A stretch of DNA of 64,000 bases from Gammaproteobacteria bacterium HGW-Gammaproteobacteria-15 (lineage in GTDB: Bacteria; Pseudomonadota; Gammaproteobacteria; Enterobacterales; Alteromonadaceae), in contig PGZF01000005.1 in the NCBI GenBank assembly GCA_002840125.1, forward strand, positions 682,001 through 746,000, in the 5' to 3' direction. The notes under the pieces were generated by a model that saw only the letters and a list, made by a program, of their open reading frames with translations, was not told the DNA's origin and searched no databases. Shown piece after piece: positions 1 through 8,180 of the stretch (position 1 is its first letter; every line of letters begins with the position of its first letter). Made by a program: the position numbers and the translations under genes.

Positions 1-36
1 CCAGCTAAGCAGTTCTGTCAATAACCCGCGTTCCAT
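1..36 (-). CDS. Start of an ATPase-like gene, cut by the window edge
   Basis: Only twelve codons are visible, reading MERGLLTELLSW, and the frame is still open at the left edge. A good ribosome binding site (AAGGTGA) sits about five bases before the ATG. The N-terminus resembles that of AAA-type ATP-binding proteins carrying DUF4143, which often begin with MER/K-LL-ELL-W and then a Walker A motif, but the diagnostic part lies outside the window. Its upstream region holds three strong palindromes (77-162), so it is probably tightly regulated. The family assignment is tentative; that a gene starts here is more secure. Confidence 0.45.
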   Translation of the reverse strand, partial: MERGLLTELLSW

Positions 37-76
37 AGCATCACCTTAATGCAGCTAACATGCGCAAACATTACAC

Positions 77-162
77 TTTTATGCGCATAAAAACAAACGC
101 ACCCACACTTTTATGCGCATAAAAGTGTGGAAAATTACATTTTTGTGCGCATAAAAGTGTGG
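77..162. promoter_or_regulatory. Three palindromic operator-like repeats
   Basis: The 16-base palindrome TTTTATGCGCATAAAA occurs at 77-92 and at the centre of a perfect 28-base palindrome at 103-130 (half site CCACACTTTTATGC and its exact reverse complement). A third, one-mismatch copy with the same GTGTGG flank spans 137-162. The array lies between the 3' end of the HNH gene and the start of the leftward gene at 36, exactly where its promoter must be. Such an array is best read as operators for a dimeric repressor, possibly the product of that gene. Confidence 0.6.
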
Positions 163-198
163 CAATTAGCTTTGATTTGGCAGTAGCTCCCATCAAGC

Positions 199-948
199 TC
201 ACTGAAAAATATGCTCGCGATGAAAGGCTAAAAACTGTGCTGCTGGGTAAAACTTTTCTGGCAGCGCTATAGGCCTGCCATGAAAACTAGCAATTGCCGT
301 ATTAAAAAACAGGTCATTTGTATCCGTGTTTTGGCTAGACACTACTACCCGATAATCCTCGTCAATGGTGATCACACCCAAATCGAAGGCTTTGTCATGC
401 AGTGCCGATAGCGCTAAACCATTATGCGGGTTTAACCTGTTATGCTCGTCTTCACGCCACGGCACTATATGGCTGGCTACCAATAATTTGGGGTTAGCTA
501 AGCCACTAATACAGCAACGCTGATTGTAAGCACTTAACACCGCAGCGCGAAAGAACTGCTGGCCAATTCGCACTTTCACTTCGGCTATTTTTGAGGTGGT
601 TAAGTTGCTGGGCCCGTCGATGGCAGTTGGCAAGCTCGTTGTACAAAGTTCCTGCTCTGCTTGCGCCATCGCAATAGAAAAAGTAGCCCAATCTTGCTGC
701 ATTTCTTGCCACATTGCTTTATCAGCACTAGAGGCACCACTTAAACCCGAACGTCCCGTAGAGGTGATGGCAGGGTCTAAGCTGGCAATATTGGATAGCT
801 TCATTGCCAACGCCGAAGGTGTCCGACCAATCAAATTTGCGTACTGAATAATTTCAGGATTACGCATATGAAAGCGGCCAAAAGGTAAGCGGCCATACAG
901 GCTAAAAGCCACTAAACTTTGCTGCCGTGTCCAGCCTGATGACGCCAT
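199..948 (-). CDS. HNH endonuclease (HNH_2-type)
   Basis: A 249-residue protein whose C-terminal third carries an HNH nuclease core: a CCISG turn near residue 143, the first His in SHIVPW, and N-RLNPHNGL-L-ALHDKAFD, the signature of the HNH_2 group of putative restriction endonucleases. The N-terminal 120 residues are helical and contain no motif I recognise. These proteins are usually found alone in accessory regions and are thought to act in DNA restriction, but the substrate is not known. It is transcribed leftward, toward the palindrome array, with no methyltransferase alongside. Nuclease fold likely; biological role unproven. Confidence 0.8.
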   Translation of the reverse strand: MASSGWTRQQSLVAFSLYGRLPFGRFHMRNPEIIQYANLIGRTPSALAMKLSNIASLDPAITSTGRSGLSGASSADKAMWQEMQQDWATFSIAMAQAEQELCTTSLPTAIDGPSNLTTSKIAEVKVRIGQQFFRAAVLSAYNQRCCISGLANPKLLVASHIVPWREDEHNRLNPHNGLALSALHDKAFDLGVITIDEDYRVVVSSQNTDTNDLFFNTAIASFHGRPIALPEKFYPAAQFLAFHREHIFQ

Positions 949-1009
949 GTTCTATTCCGAAATGTCTGAATACTTCTATTTAAACAACATAATGTCACTG
1001 AAGTCGTCA

Positions 1010-1042
1010 ATAAAAAAGGGGCAACAACTGTTGCCCCAAAAA
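1010..1042 (-). terminator. Rho-independent terminator of the porin gene
   Basis: Stem GGGGCAACA (1018-1026) pairs with TGTTGCCCC (1029-1037) and has A runs on its left, which read as U runs on the minus strand. It lies about 30 bases after the porin stop codon. The A run to the right gives no U tract for the opposite direction. Confidence 0.75.
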
Positions 1043-1068
1043 ACGCTAGTGTAGCTACCAGGGAAAAC

Positions 1069-1854
1069 TTAGAACTGGCCGATAACGCCTACGCTATACA
1101 CTTTGTAGCCAGAGCTATCAGCGTTGCTGCCAAAACCGGCTTCTAATGCCCAGCTGCGGTTAAAGAAGTGCTTAGCATTCAGGCTGTAGTTGTCAACTTT
1201 GTCGTAAGACACACCAACTGAGGTCATTGCATTGAAATAGTAATCTGCTTCTGTTGCCCAATATGAGCGGCCATCGTTATCCGCCAGCGTTACGCCAACA
1301 GCAATATAACGGCCATCATTCAAACCGGCGAAGTACTTGCTGCTGATACCGTAAAAGTCGAACTCGTCATCGGTATAAGCTGTAAAACCAACATAGTCAT
1401 TACCCTGCAACTGGTAGTTGTAACTGGCAGAGAACTGGTAAGCAGCGCTTGTATCTTTTGGCTTGATAGCCTGCGCACGGATAATAAAGTTCTCAGACAC
1501 CAAGTAGCCCAGGCCGATTTGGTTAGCATAATTACCACTGACACGGCTATGTGCTGCAGAAACTACCAGGCCGTTTTGTGCGAAATACTCTCCGCCAATA
1601 GCCCACACATTGTTATCATCACGATATGCCGCAGAAACGTTGGTTACTTTATTAATGTATTCAAACTGATCTAAAGGCCCTAAGGTCACTTTTTTATCGA
1701 AAAAATAAGTACCGTCCAGGCTCCAGTTTGTTTCGTTATCACCGCTTACACGAATATGATCAGCACTCACTCCAGTGAATAATTGATACTCTTCTGCAGA
1801 TACTACTGCAGAGGCAGCCAGTGCGATAACAGGTAATACATATTTTAACGTCAT
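1069..1854 (-). CDS. Putative outer-membrane porin
   Basis: A 261-residue protein with a clear Sec signal peptide (MTLKYVLPVIALAASAVVSA, cleavage before EEYQ). The mature part alternates aromatic and polar residues in short strands separated by Asn/Asp/Gly turns and ends in GQF, with the terminal Phe typical of BamA-assembled beta barrels. It matches the group annotated simply as putative porin in marine gammaproteobacteria, roughly 12 strands by size. It is monocistronic, with its own terminator downstream and about 230 bases of AT-rich non-coding DNA upstream. The transported solute cannot be told from the sequence. Confidence 0.7.
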   Translation of the reverse strand: MTLKYVLPVIALAASAVVSAEEYQLFTGVSADHIRVSGDNETNWSLDGTYFFDKKVTLGPLDQFEYINKVTNVSAAYRDDNNVWAIGGEYFAQNGLVVSAAHSRVSGNYANQIGLGYLVSENFIIRAQAIKPKDTSAAYQFSASYNYQLQGNDYVGFTAYTDDEFDFYGISSKYFAGLNDGRYIAVGVTLADNDGRSYWATEADYYFNAMTSVGVSYDKVDNYSLNAKHFFNRSWALEAGFGSNADSSGYKVYSVGVIGQF

Positions 1855-2084
1855 TGTTTTTATTCCCTAAGTTGGTAATTGCGGCGCGCATACTAACGGC
1901 GGGAAATACAAATGTAAAACATAAATTCAAATTAAATTCACAAAATTGTCTAAATGTGTACTTTTTGAGCATTATCATAGATAAACCAGCCACACTCATT
2001 ACTATTAAGGCGGTAAAAGCAAAAAGGCACAGCGCAAAAAATTATGCCGTTATTGTTTCACTGGTTATTGCGCAGCACTGCTTA

Positions 2085-2474
2085 CTATTTGGTTTCAGCC
2101 GTTTTGAACAGTACATCACAATCGTCACAGGCAAAATAACGATACATATCACCACACTGAATATGCCCGGTCGCGCCAGCCCGTACCTGCCAGTTACAGC
2201 TTTGCTGTTGGTACTTTAGAGTGCCTTCAATAGCACAGGGCGCATAATTATAATGGTCGTGTAAGGTTTTATGCTCTACTTCACGAGCCTGCTGAAAAAA
2301 CTGCATTACTTCTATATTGCTAAGATCAACATCCGATGGCCGGCATTGCTCTGGCGCATCTGAAACAAAGTCGGCAATATACAGCGAGCTGATTCGGTCA
2401 GAATCAAAAGACTGTTGCTGGCTGCCACAGGCCAGTAGCCATAACAATAAGCTGCATAATATAAATACACGCAT
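2085..2474 (-). CDS. Small lipoprotein, possible immunity protein
   Basis: About 129 residues with a lipoprotein signal: a hydrophobic stretch followed by the lipobox LLAC, with Gly and Ser after the Cys, so the mature protein should sit in the inner or outer membrane facing the periplasm. The mature part has six further cysteines (for example CDDCD near the C-terminus), which may form disulfides. I recognise no domain. The start codon overlaps the stop of the upstream amidase (TAATG); a GTG six bases earlier is an alternative with a closer ribosome binding site. Tight coupling to a signal-less peptidoglycan amidase suggests that it protects the cell from that enzyme, which is inference. Confidence 0.65.
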   Translation of the reverse strand: MRVFILCSLLLWLLACGSQQQSFDSDRISSLYIADFVSDAPEQCRPSDVDLSNIEVMQFFQQAREVEHKTLHDHYNYAPCAIEGTLKYQQQSCNWQVRAGATGHIQCGDMYRYFACDDCDVLFKTAETK

Positions 2475-3073
2475 TACCACGTTGCTCCTTTTGCCTCACC
2501 AGGGTTCTTGTAAGACACTTCAGGATGGCGATATACATCAGTTTTTGTCAGTGTGAAGTGGGAATACAATTCTGCAAGCAACCATTGCAACGCTTCATTT
2601 TGTGCAGGGGTTACAGCTTCATACTGAGTATCATTCACGTGTTTCCCAACGATCTCAATACCAAGTGCATCGGAGTTTACCGGATACCGGTATGGATAAG
2701 ATTTTTGTCGCTCGTGTGCATCCAGTGCTTTAATCTGATTACTCCATGACTTCGCAAGTATTTTAGCCATTTCAACGCTATCACAGCTATTTTTATCCAA
2801 TGTCAGGCACTTTGATTTAATCAGCCGCCCTACATGATAACAACGCTTCAATGTACTGGCAGTCTGATAAATTTGACCGTTCTTGCCAATTAAAAAATGC
2901 GCGCCATTACCTCCGGAGTTGTATGCATTAAAAGTATGCTGCGCCGTGGGAGCATCAGTTTGATGCACCACAACGGCGCTAACTCTGGTTAAATTGCCAT
3001 GCTCAATGCTGGTATAACGTTTCAGTGAAATTTTATCGTCAATCAACATGCCGTCGTTATCAAGCGTGGACAT
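2474..3073 (-). CDS. N-acetylmuramoyl-L-alanine amidase (Amidase_2 fold)
   Basis: A 199-residue zinc amidase of the AmpD/PGRP type that would cut the MurNAc-L-Ala bond of peptidoglycan. Visible landmarks are VVVHQTDA (first zinc His, about residue 37), GAHFLIGKNGQIYQ, LGIEIVG (catalytic-region Glu, about 140) and YRHPEVSYKNPGEAKG (second zinc His, about 183). There is no signal peptide or membrane segment, unlike AmiD-type enzymes. The closing motif HPEVSYKNPGEA is one I associate with small amidases seen near type VI secretion or phage-lysis loci. The ribosome binding site GGAGG is strong. A lipoprotein gene follows with a one-base overlap. Alternatives are cytoplasmic muropeptide recycling or a prophage remnant. 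Confidence 0.85.
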   Translation of the reverse strand: MSTLDNDGMLIDDKISLKRYTSIEHGNLTRVSAVVVHQTDAPTAQHTFNAYNSGGNGAHFLIGKNGQIYQTASTLKRCYHVGRLIKSKCLTLDKNSCDSVEMAKILAKSWSNQIKALDAHERQKSYPYRYPVNSDALGIEIVGKHVNDTQYEAVTPAQNEALQWLLAELYSHFTLTKTDVYRHPEVSYKNPGEAKGATW

Positions 3074-3229
3074 TGCGCCTCCGATTTAAGTAAATATAAA
3101 GCTGGTATTAGTTATAGCGCAAAACAAGACTTCATGAAATATTAAATTTACATATTTGCAATCATTATTTATCCATTTGCTTTTTTACACTATTGCGCCA
3201 GAATACGGCATCTGACAGGGAGAATAACT

Positions 3230-3616
3230 ATGTTAAAAATACTATTGGCAGTTACTGCTGCCGGCCTGCTATTTACTGCTCATGCCGCTACGTTATTTGG
3301 TGCTGTAGTGGATAAAACGGCGGCAATACCGGTTGAGCAATTGCTTATGCAGCCTGCAAGCTATCTGGATAAAGTGGTTACTATCAGCGGTAAAATAGAC
3401 TCAGTGTGCAGCAAACAAGGCTGCTGGATGAAATTTACCGCCAACAGCGAACAGGGGCCGTTTCGCATTAAAGTTCGCGATGGCGATATGGTGTTTCCAC
3501 TAAGCGCGAAGGGCAAAACAGCTTACGCCAGTGGTACAGTGCGGTTATGGCCACAAGGCGAAGATGAAGCCGATGCTTACCAGCTTTACCCGACAGCAGT
3601 AGAAATAGCCGATTAA
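3230..3616 (+). CDS. Secreted DUF4920 protein
   Basis: A 128-residue exported protein with a signal peptide ending in AHA and a DUF4920 domain. The family signature is visible as GKIDSVCSKQGCWMKF, with two cysteines that could bind a metal or form a disulfide, followed by a small OB-like beta region (FRIKVRDGDMVFPLSAKGK). The function of the family is not established; its members often lie near redox or metal genes. The ribosome binding site is GGGAG about seven bases before the ATG. A terminator hairpin follows immediately, so it is probably a single-gene transcript separate from the TonB operon. Confidence 0.8.
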   Translation: MLKILLAVTAAGLLFTAHAATLFGAVVDKTAAIPVEQLLMQPASYLDKVVTISGKIDSVCSKQGCWMKFTANSEQGPFRIKVRDGDMVFPLSAKGKTAYASGTVRLWPQGEDEADAYQLYPTAVEIAD

Positions 3617-3618
3617 CA

Positions 3619-3650
3619 AAGTGGGCATACTGATATGCCCACTTATTCAA
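3619..3650 (+). terminator. Hairpin terminator after the DUF4920 gene
   Basis: An 11-base-pair stem AAGTGGGCATA / TATGCCCACTT (3619-3629, 3634-3644) with a four-base loop follows the stop codon directly. The T-rich tail is short, so termination may be moderate. Confidence 0.6.
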
Positions 3651-3732
3651 CCGCTGCCACAAAACAATAGCCCCTACAAATATTATCAGGCGTGTTTCAG
3701 ACGACAAATTTAGCCCACACCAATAAATTGAT

Positions 3733-3751
3733 ATTGAGATTTATTATCATT
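3733..3751 (+). promoter_or_regulatory. Fur-box-like site upstream of the TonB receptor
   Basis: The 19-mer ATTGAGATTTATTATCATT matches 15 of 19 positions of the ferric-uptake-regulator consensus in its AATGATAATCATTATCATT register. It lies 50 bases before the receptor start codon, a typical operator position, and fits an iron-uptake operon. Confidence 0.6.
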
Positions 3752-3800
3752 AGCGTTAGCCTTTGCAAAACAAATCAGCTTACCTGCGCGTGGAAATTAA

Positions 3801-6074
3801 ATGGCAGTACCAACTAAACGCTTTAACCTTTCTGTTTTAATGGCCAGTCTGTGCCTGCCATTAGCCGCACAGGCTCAGCAGCAGCCCCTGCAAGAAAGCC
3901 AGATTGAAACCATTACTGTACGTGGCGAAAAAACCGATCGTTCGCTGCAGGATACCTCCAGTAGTGTCGCTGTAACCACCGCATTGAGAATTGAGCAGGA
4001 AAATCTGCAAAACCTGGACGATATCTTAAACCGCACCGCGAACGTTTCTGCCATGTATGGCAGCCGGGGTTTTACTATCCGTGGTATTGCTGACGAAGCC
4101 GGTGCCTCTAACCCACTGGCTACCATCTATCTGGACGGCGCAGCACTGTCGAGCCAGATCAGCGATTCCGGCCCGACAGATTTATGGGATATTGCCCAGG
4201 TAGAGGTTATGCGCGGCCCGCAGTCTACCATTCAGGGTGAAAATGCGCTGGCCGGCGCCATTATTATGCGCTCGGCAGAGCCAACAATGGACTGGACTGG
4301 TAAAGCCAGAGTGCAGTGGGCAGATCCCTCAGATCGGCGTATTGCGGTTGCCGGTGGCGGGCCATTAATAAAAGATGAACTGGCTTTCAGGGTTGCGCTG
4401 GAAAAACGGGATTTTGATGGTTTTGTGCATAATGTTACCCGTAACGAGCCGGAAGATGCGGTTGACTCCCTGCAGGGCCGCATTAAGTTATTGTGGACAC
4501 CTTCGGCCTTGCCGGGTTTTACCGCCAGATTAAGCCATATGCGCGATGATCGCGACGGCCCTTATATGTATGTCTACAGCGATATCAGCGACGGCGACTA
4601 TTATGATGATCGTACCAACAGATCGGACGCCAAAGGCAGTACCGATATTGTAACGGATATCACCACGCTGGAGCTGGATTACCAGCTCAATGAGCAGTGG
4701 TCATTATCTGCTGTTACCGCTAAAAGCCGCTCTGACGTCAACCGTACTTATGATACCGATCAGACAGAGCAGAACACCTCTTTCGGTAATGTCGCAGGAC
4801 AGCACGATACGCTGTCACAAGAGCTGCGGCTGCATTACAACGGCGATAAACTGCGGGGGTTGGTTGGCGGCTACTGGTCGAAGCGGGAAAACGATACCCT
4901 GACTACCACCCTGAGTAATGTTATTACCCCGGTAGGAACGATCAGCGCAGTGTTGCAGGGTAATGGCCTGGACAGCACTACCGCAGCGCAACTGGCCGCG
5001 TTGTATGCCAGTGAACTGCCGCTGATCCCGGTGGATTATCAGAGTAAAGCTCCGACCCAATCTGAGAATCTGGCGGTGTTTTTTGATGGTGAGTATCAGC
5101 TATCAACGCAGTGGGCCCTGCTGGCCGGTGCCCGGCTGGATAAAGAACAATATGATTATCAGTCTGATACCACTGCGGTGTTTGCCGGTACGTTGCCAGA
5201 TCCAACTAATTACGGCCAGCCGGGTTCGGCACTGCATACAATATTCAGCGGAGTAAACGCCGCAGTATTAGCCATGGTAGATGATGCCAGCAGCAATGCG
5301 CCGGCCAGCAGCCGCGACTTTACCGCGTTTTTACCCAAGCTGGGCGTGCGCTGGTCATATCACCCGGAGCAATCACTGGCATTGACTGTACAGCGCGGCT
5401 ACCGCTCTGGTGGCAGCTCTTACAATATTGCCCGCGGTGAGGTGTTTGCTTACGAACCGGAATACACCACTAACTATGAACTGGCCTGGCGTAGCAATTG
5501 GCCCGATCAAAACCTGACCATTAACAGCAACCTGTATTACATCGACTGGACAGATAAACAAGTTATTGCCAATTTTGGTATTAATAACTTCGACAGCCAT
5601 ACCGTTAATGCCGGTAAGTCGCATTTATATGGCGCAGAGTTCGAGCTGCGCCAGCGGCTAAATAACCAGTTCGACTGGTATGGCTCTTATGCCTATTCGA
5701 AAACCCAATACGACGAGTTTGACACCATAACAGACGCTATTATCAGCAACTTTTCCGGTCAGCCTTTTGCTTACGCCCCACGCCATACCGCTGCCGCAGG
5801 GGTAAACTGGTATCTGGCGGATAACTGGGCACTGAATCTAAATGGTAACTTTCGCAGCAAAGTCAGTACCGGCCCGCGCGATAACACGCTGTGGCTGTCA
5901 TCCAGAACCCTGTTTAACGCCCGGCTAAGTTATGATCAAACCAACTGGTCAGCCTATCTGTTTGTCAATAACCTGTTGGATAAAGGCTATCAGCAGTACC
6001 GTTGGCTTGATGAGCCGGTGGCGATCCTTGGCGCACCAAGAGTCATTGGTGCCGGTGTGCAGTGGCAATGGTAG
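3801..6074 (+). CDS. TonB-dependent outer-membrane receptor, probably for a ferric siderophore
   Basis: A 757-residue receptor with a signal peptide ending AQA, a TonB-box-like segment (IETITVRGE, about residue 36), a plug domain with GFTIRGI and VEVMRGPQSTIQGENALAGAI (about residues 95-155), and a long beta barrel closing in VQWQW with a C-terminal Trp. It imports a ligand across the outer membrane using TonB-ExbBD energy. The gene heads an operon with two small membrane proteins and a PepSY reductase, and has a Fur-like box upstream; both point to a siderophore or related iron chelate. The exact ligand is not readable. No strong ribosome binding site is seen before the ATG. Confidence 0.9.
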   Translation: MAVPTKRFNLSVLMASLCLPLAAQAQQQPLQESQIETITVRGEKTDRSLQDTSSSVAVTTALRIEQENLQNLDDILNRTANVSAMYGSRGFTIRGIADEAGASNPLATIYLDGAALSSQISDSGPTDLWDIAQVEVMRGPQSTIQGENALAGAIIMRSAEPTMDWTGKARVQWADPSDRRIAVAGGGPLIKDELAFRVALEKRDFDGFVHNVTRNEPEDAVDSLQGRIKLLWTPSALPGFTARLSHMRDDRDGPYMYVYSDISDGDYYDDRTNRSDAKGSTDIVTDITTLELDYQLNEQWSLSAVTAKSRSDVNRTYDTDQTEQNTSFGNVAGQHDTLSQELRLHYNGDKLRGLVGGYWSKRENDTLTTTLSNVITPVGTISAVLQGNGLDSTTAAQLAALYASELPLIPVDYQSKAPTQSENLAVFFDGEYQLSTQWALLAGARLDKEQYDYQSDTTAVFAGTLPDPTNYGQPGSALHTIFSGVNAAVLAMVDDASSNAPASSRDFTAFLPKLGVRWSYHPEQSLALTVQRGYRSGGSSYNIARGEVFAYEPEYTTNYELAWRSNWPDQNLTINSNLYYIDWTDKQVIANFGINNFDSHTVNAGKSHLYGAEFELRQRLNNQFDWYGSYAYSKTQYDEFDTITDAIISNFSGQPFAYAPRHTAAAGVNWYLADNWALNLNGNFRSKVSTGPRDNTLWLSSRTLFNARLSYDQTNWSAYLFVNNLLDKGYQQYRWLDEPVAILGAPRVIGAGVQWQW

Positions 6075-6081
6075 TGGCTTT

Positions 6082-6348
6082 ATGACGTTACTGCTGGCCT
6101 TAATCTGCCTGAGTATCACCGCCCTTGCGGTGTATATGCTGACGCCGCAGCAGCAATTAATACGTCGCAAACTTAGTGCGGCCTGGCTGCTGAGTGTTGC
6201 TATTAGCAGCCTGCTGGCCGGCGCACTGCTGCTGACACCCGGCTATGGTTTTTGGCCAGCCTGTTATTTGGCGTTAACTTGGTTAATGCTGTTTTGGCTG
6301 TTGCTACCGTTAATCGCAATATTTAAAAAGGCAAAATATGGCGGCTAA
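6082..6348 (+). CDS. Small membrane protein of the iron-uptake operon (DUF3325-like)
   Basis: An 88-residue protein with three hydrophobic helices (MTLLLALICLSITALAVYML at the N-terminus, two more to about residue 80) and a basic tail. In pseudomonads and relatives, TonB siderophore receptors are followed by DUF3325 and DUF3649 small membrane proteins and then a PepSY protein; size, topology and position match the DUF3325 member. It starts seven bases after the receptor stop and overlaps the next gene by 11 bases, so translation is probably coupled. An in-frame extension back into the receptor gene (to 5932) is unlikely to be used. Likely part of an inner-membrane ferrisiderophore reduction complex. 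Confidence 0.65.
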   Translation: MTLLLALICLSITALAVYMLTPQQQLIRRKLSAAWLLSVAISSLLAGALLLTPGYGFWPACYLALTWLMLFWLLLPLIAIFKKAKYGG

Positions 6349-6601
6349 ACATTGGGCGGCGGCATTGTTCGGCTTGCCACTTACCATTGCCTGGGTTGGC
6401 ATATTGGCGTTGTTATTTCCCGGCACGGCACAACAGGCTATTTTGCCGTGGTTATTACTGACCTTTCCGTTGTGGGTTGCTGTAATGGCGCTGATGTACC
6501 TAAACCGCAGCGGAAAACGGTTATGGCTGCTGGTAAGCAGCTTAACCATCCTCAGTTATGCCGCTTTATGGCTGCTAAAAACAACCGGCACGGCGGTATA
6601 A
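6338..6601 (+). CDS. Small membrane protein of the iron-uptake operon (DUF3649-like)
   Basis: An 87-residue protein with three predicted transmembrane helices and short charged loops (NRSGKRLW). It overlaps the preceding gene by 11 bases and its stop codon is directly followed by the ATG of the PepSY gene (TAAATG). Position and size match the DUF3649 'iron uptake protein' that accompanies PepSY reductases in siderophore operons. Similarity at this length is weak, so the family call rests mainly on context. Confidence 0.6.
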   Translation: MAAKHWAAALFGLPLTIAWVGILALLFPGTAQQAILPWLLLTFPLWVAVMALMYLNRSGKRLWLLVSSLTILSYAALWLLKTTGTAV

Positions 6602-8128
6602 ATGAAGGTTATAACCCAAAAAACATTTCGCAACCTGCATACCTGGACGGGCCTGCTTACCGGCTTGCTGCTGTTTATTGCCTTTTATGCCGGAGCGGTG
6701 TCAGTATTTGTGCACGAGCTACAACAGTGGCATGCCACTATTCAACCTTCTGCCCCCACTACTCAGCTGCAACAGGCGCAGCCACTTATTGAGCAGGTAC
6801 TGCAGCAATACCCGGAAGCGGCACATGGCTTTAACCTGATCCTGCCGGGAGTACATGGTGCCGATCTGGCGCTGCTCTGGTATGACAGCGACAGCGCCAC
6901 CCAATACAAATTTGTTGCCGACAGCCAGCAGCAACTGCAACTGCAAACCGCCAGACAGGATTTTATCAGCCTGATTTATGATCTGCATTTTACTGCCGGC
7001 TTGCCGCGCCAGGCGGGGTTGTATCTGTTTGGTCTGGCCTGCATTTTATACGGTCTGGCGCTGGTCAGTGGTGTGGTTATTTACGCGCCGGTGTTTATTA
7101 AAGATTTATTTGCGCTGCGGTTAGGCCAGAGCACCAAGCGGCTATGGCAGGATGCACATAATCTTATTGGCGTGCTGTCGCTGCCGTTTCATATTATTTT
7201 TGCCTGGAGCGGCGCGGTGTTAACCATCGGCTTTTTACTGCTGGCGCCGTTTCAGTTTGTGGTGTTTGATGGCAAATTACTGGAAATACTGGAACCCGAC
7301 TTTGACGTAGTTGCCCATGTTGAGCCTGCTGGCATTGCCGCCCCCTTGTTACCGCCGCAAACCTTGCTGGCCATGGCTGTGCAACACGTGCCTGAAATGC
7401 AGGCTGAGATGCTGTTTTATCATGATGCCGGCGATGCCAATGGCACTGTCACCATCTACGGCGACTTGCCGTCACCAACACTGACACAAAGGGCGGTAGT
7501 GGTACTAAACAGCAGCACCGGCGAAGTGGCAGGTATGCAGACACCGGAGCAATTCCGGCCGGGCACAACTTTTTTGCGTGGTCTGCAAAACCTGCATTAT
7601 GGTGATTTTGCCGGCTATGCCTCCAAGTGGCTGTATTTTATTTTAGGCCTGGCAGGCGCGTTGTTGTTTTACACCGGTAACCTACTCTGGCTGGAAGTAC
7701 GGCGGCGCAATAGTGCCGCACAACCGGCAAAAATACGCTTGATGGCCTCGCTTACGCTTGGCGTGTGTTTGGGTGCAATGGCAGGTATTTCAGCGCTGTT
7801 TATCGCCGGTATATTGCTGGCAGAACCCTGGCATAAAACCGTTTATTTCAGCGTGTTTTTTGCTGCGTTGGGCTGGGCTTTTTTGCGCCAGCCAGCCAAA
7901 GTCGGTGCAGAGTTACTGTATTTAACGGCACTGCTAACCTTGCTAATACCTTTTGCCGCCTGGTACCACAGTGGCCAGTTTTTCCTGCCAGCTTTATTAG
8001 ATGGCAACGTCTTACGCTTTATGGTGGAAGGTACAGCGATATTACTGGCGATATTGTTCTGGATACTGGCGCGCGCGGCGCAAAAGCGGGCAGATAAAAC
8101 CGATAACAGTATCTGGGCAAAATCATAA
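6602..8128 (+). CDS. PepSY-associated membrane protein, probable ferrisiderophore reductase
   Basis: A 508-residue inner-membrane protein. The first helix is preceded by FRNLHTWTGLLTG, the typical start of the PepSY_TM family, and conserved His residues occur in LHFTAGLPRQ, DAHNLIGVLSLPFHIIFAWSG and LQNLHYGDFAG, positions likely to bind haem. A periplasmic PepSY-like segment covers about residues 235-330 and further helices follow. FpvG and related proteins reduce ferric siderophores in the periplasm; the Fur-box TonB operon context supports the same role here. The C-terminal helices (about residues 380-500) are longer than in minimal family members. Confidence 0.85.
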   Translation: MKVITQKTFRNLHTWTGLLTGLLLFIAFYAGAVSVFVHELQQWHATIQPSAPTTQLQQAQPLIEQVLQQYPEAAHGFNLILPGVHGADLALLWYDSDSATQYKFVADSQQQLQLQTARQDFISLIYDLHFTAGLPRQAGLYLFGLACILYGLALVSGVVIYAPVFIKDLFALRLGQSTKRLWQDAHNLIGVLSLPFHIIFAWSGAVLTIGFLLLAPFQFVVFDGKLLEILEPDFDVVAHVEPAGIAAPLLPPQTLLAMAVQHVPEMQAEMLFYHDAGDANGTVTIYGDLPSPTLTQRAVVVLNSSTGEVAGMQTPEQFRPGTTFLRGLQNLHYGDFAGYASKWLYFILGLAGALLFYTGNLLWLEVRRRNSAAQPAKIRLMASLTLGVCLGAMAGISALFIAGILLAEPWHKTVYFSVFFAALGWAFLRQPAKVGAELLYLTALLTLLIPFAAWYHSGQFFLPALLDGNVLRFMVEGTAILLAILFWILARAAQKRADKTDNSIWAKS

Positions 8129-8180
8129 GCCATTGTTAAATGACGCTGCTAAGCGTAGGGCAGAGGCAACGTGTATCAGC

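Noticed and set aside
1854..2219. 121-codon rightward open frame between the porin and lipoprotein genes
   Set aside because: It runs antisense into the lipoprotein gene, has no family resemblance or convincing composition, and begins on the porin start codon's complement.
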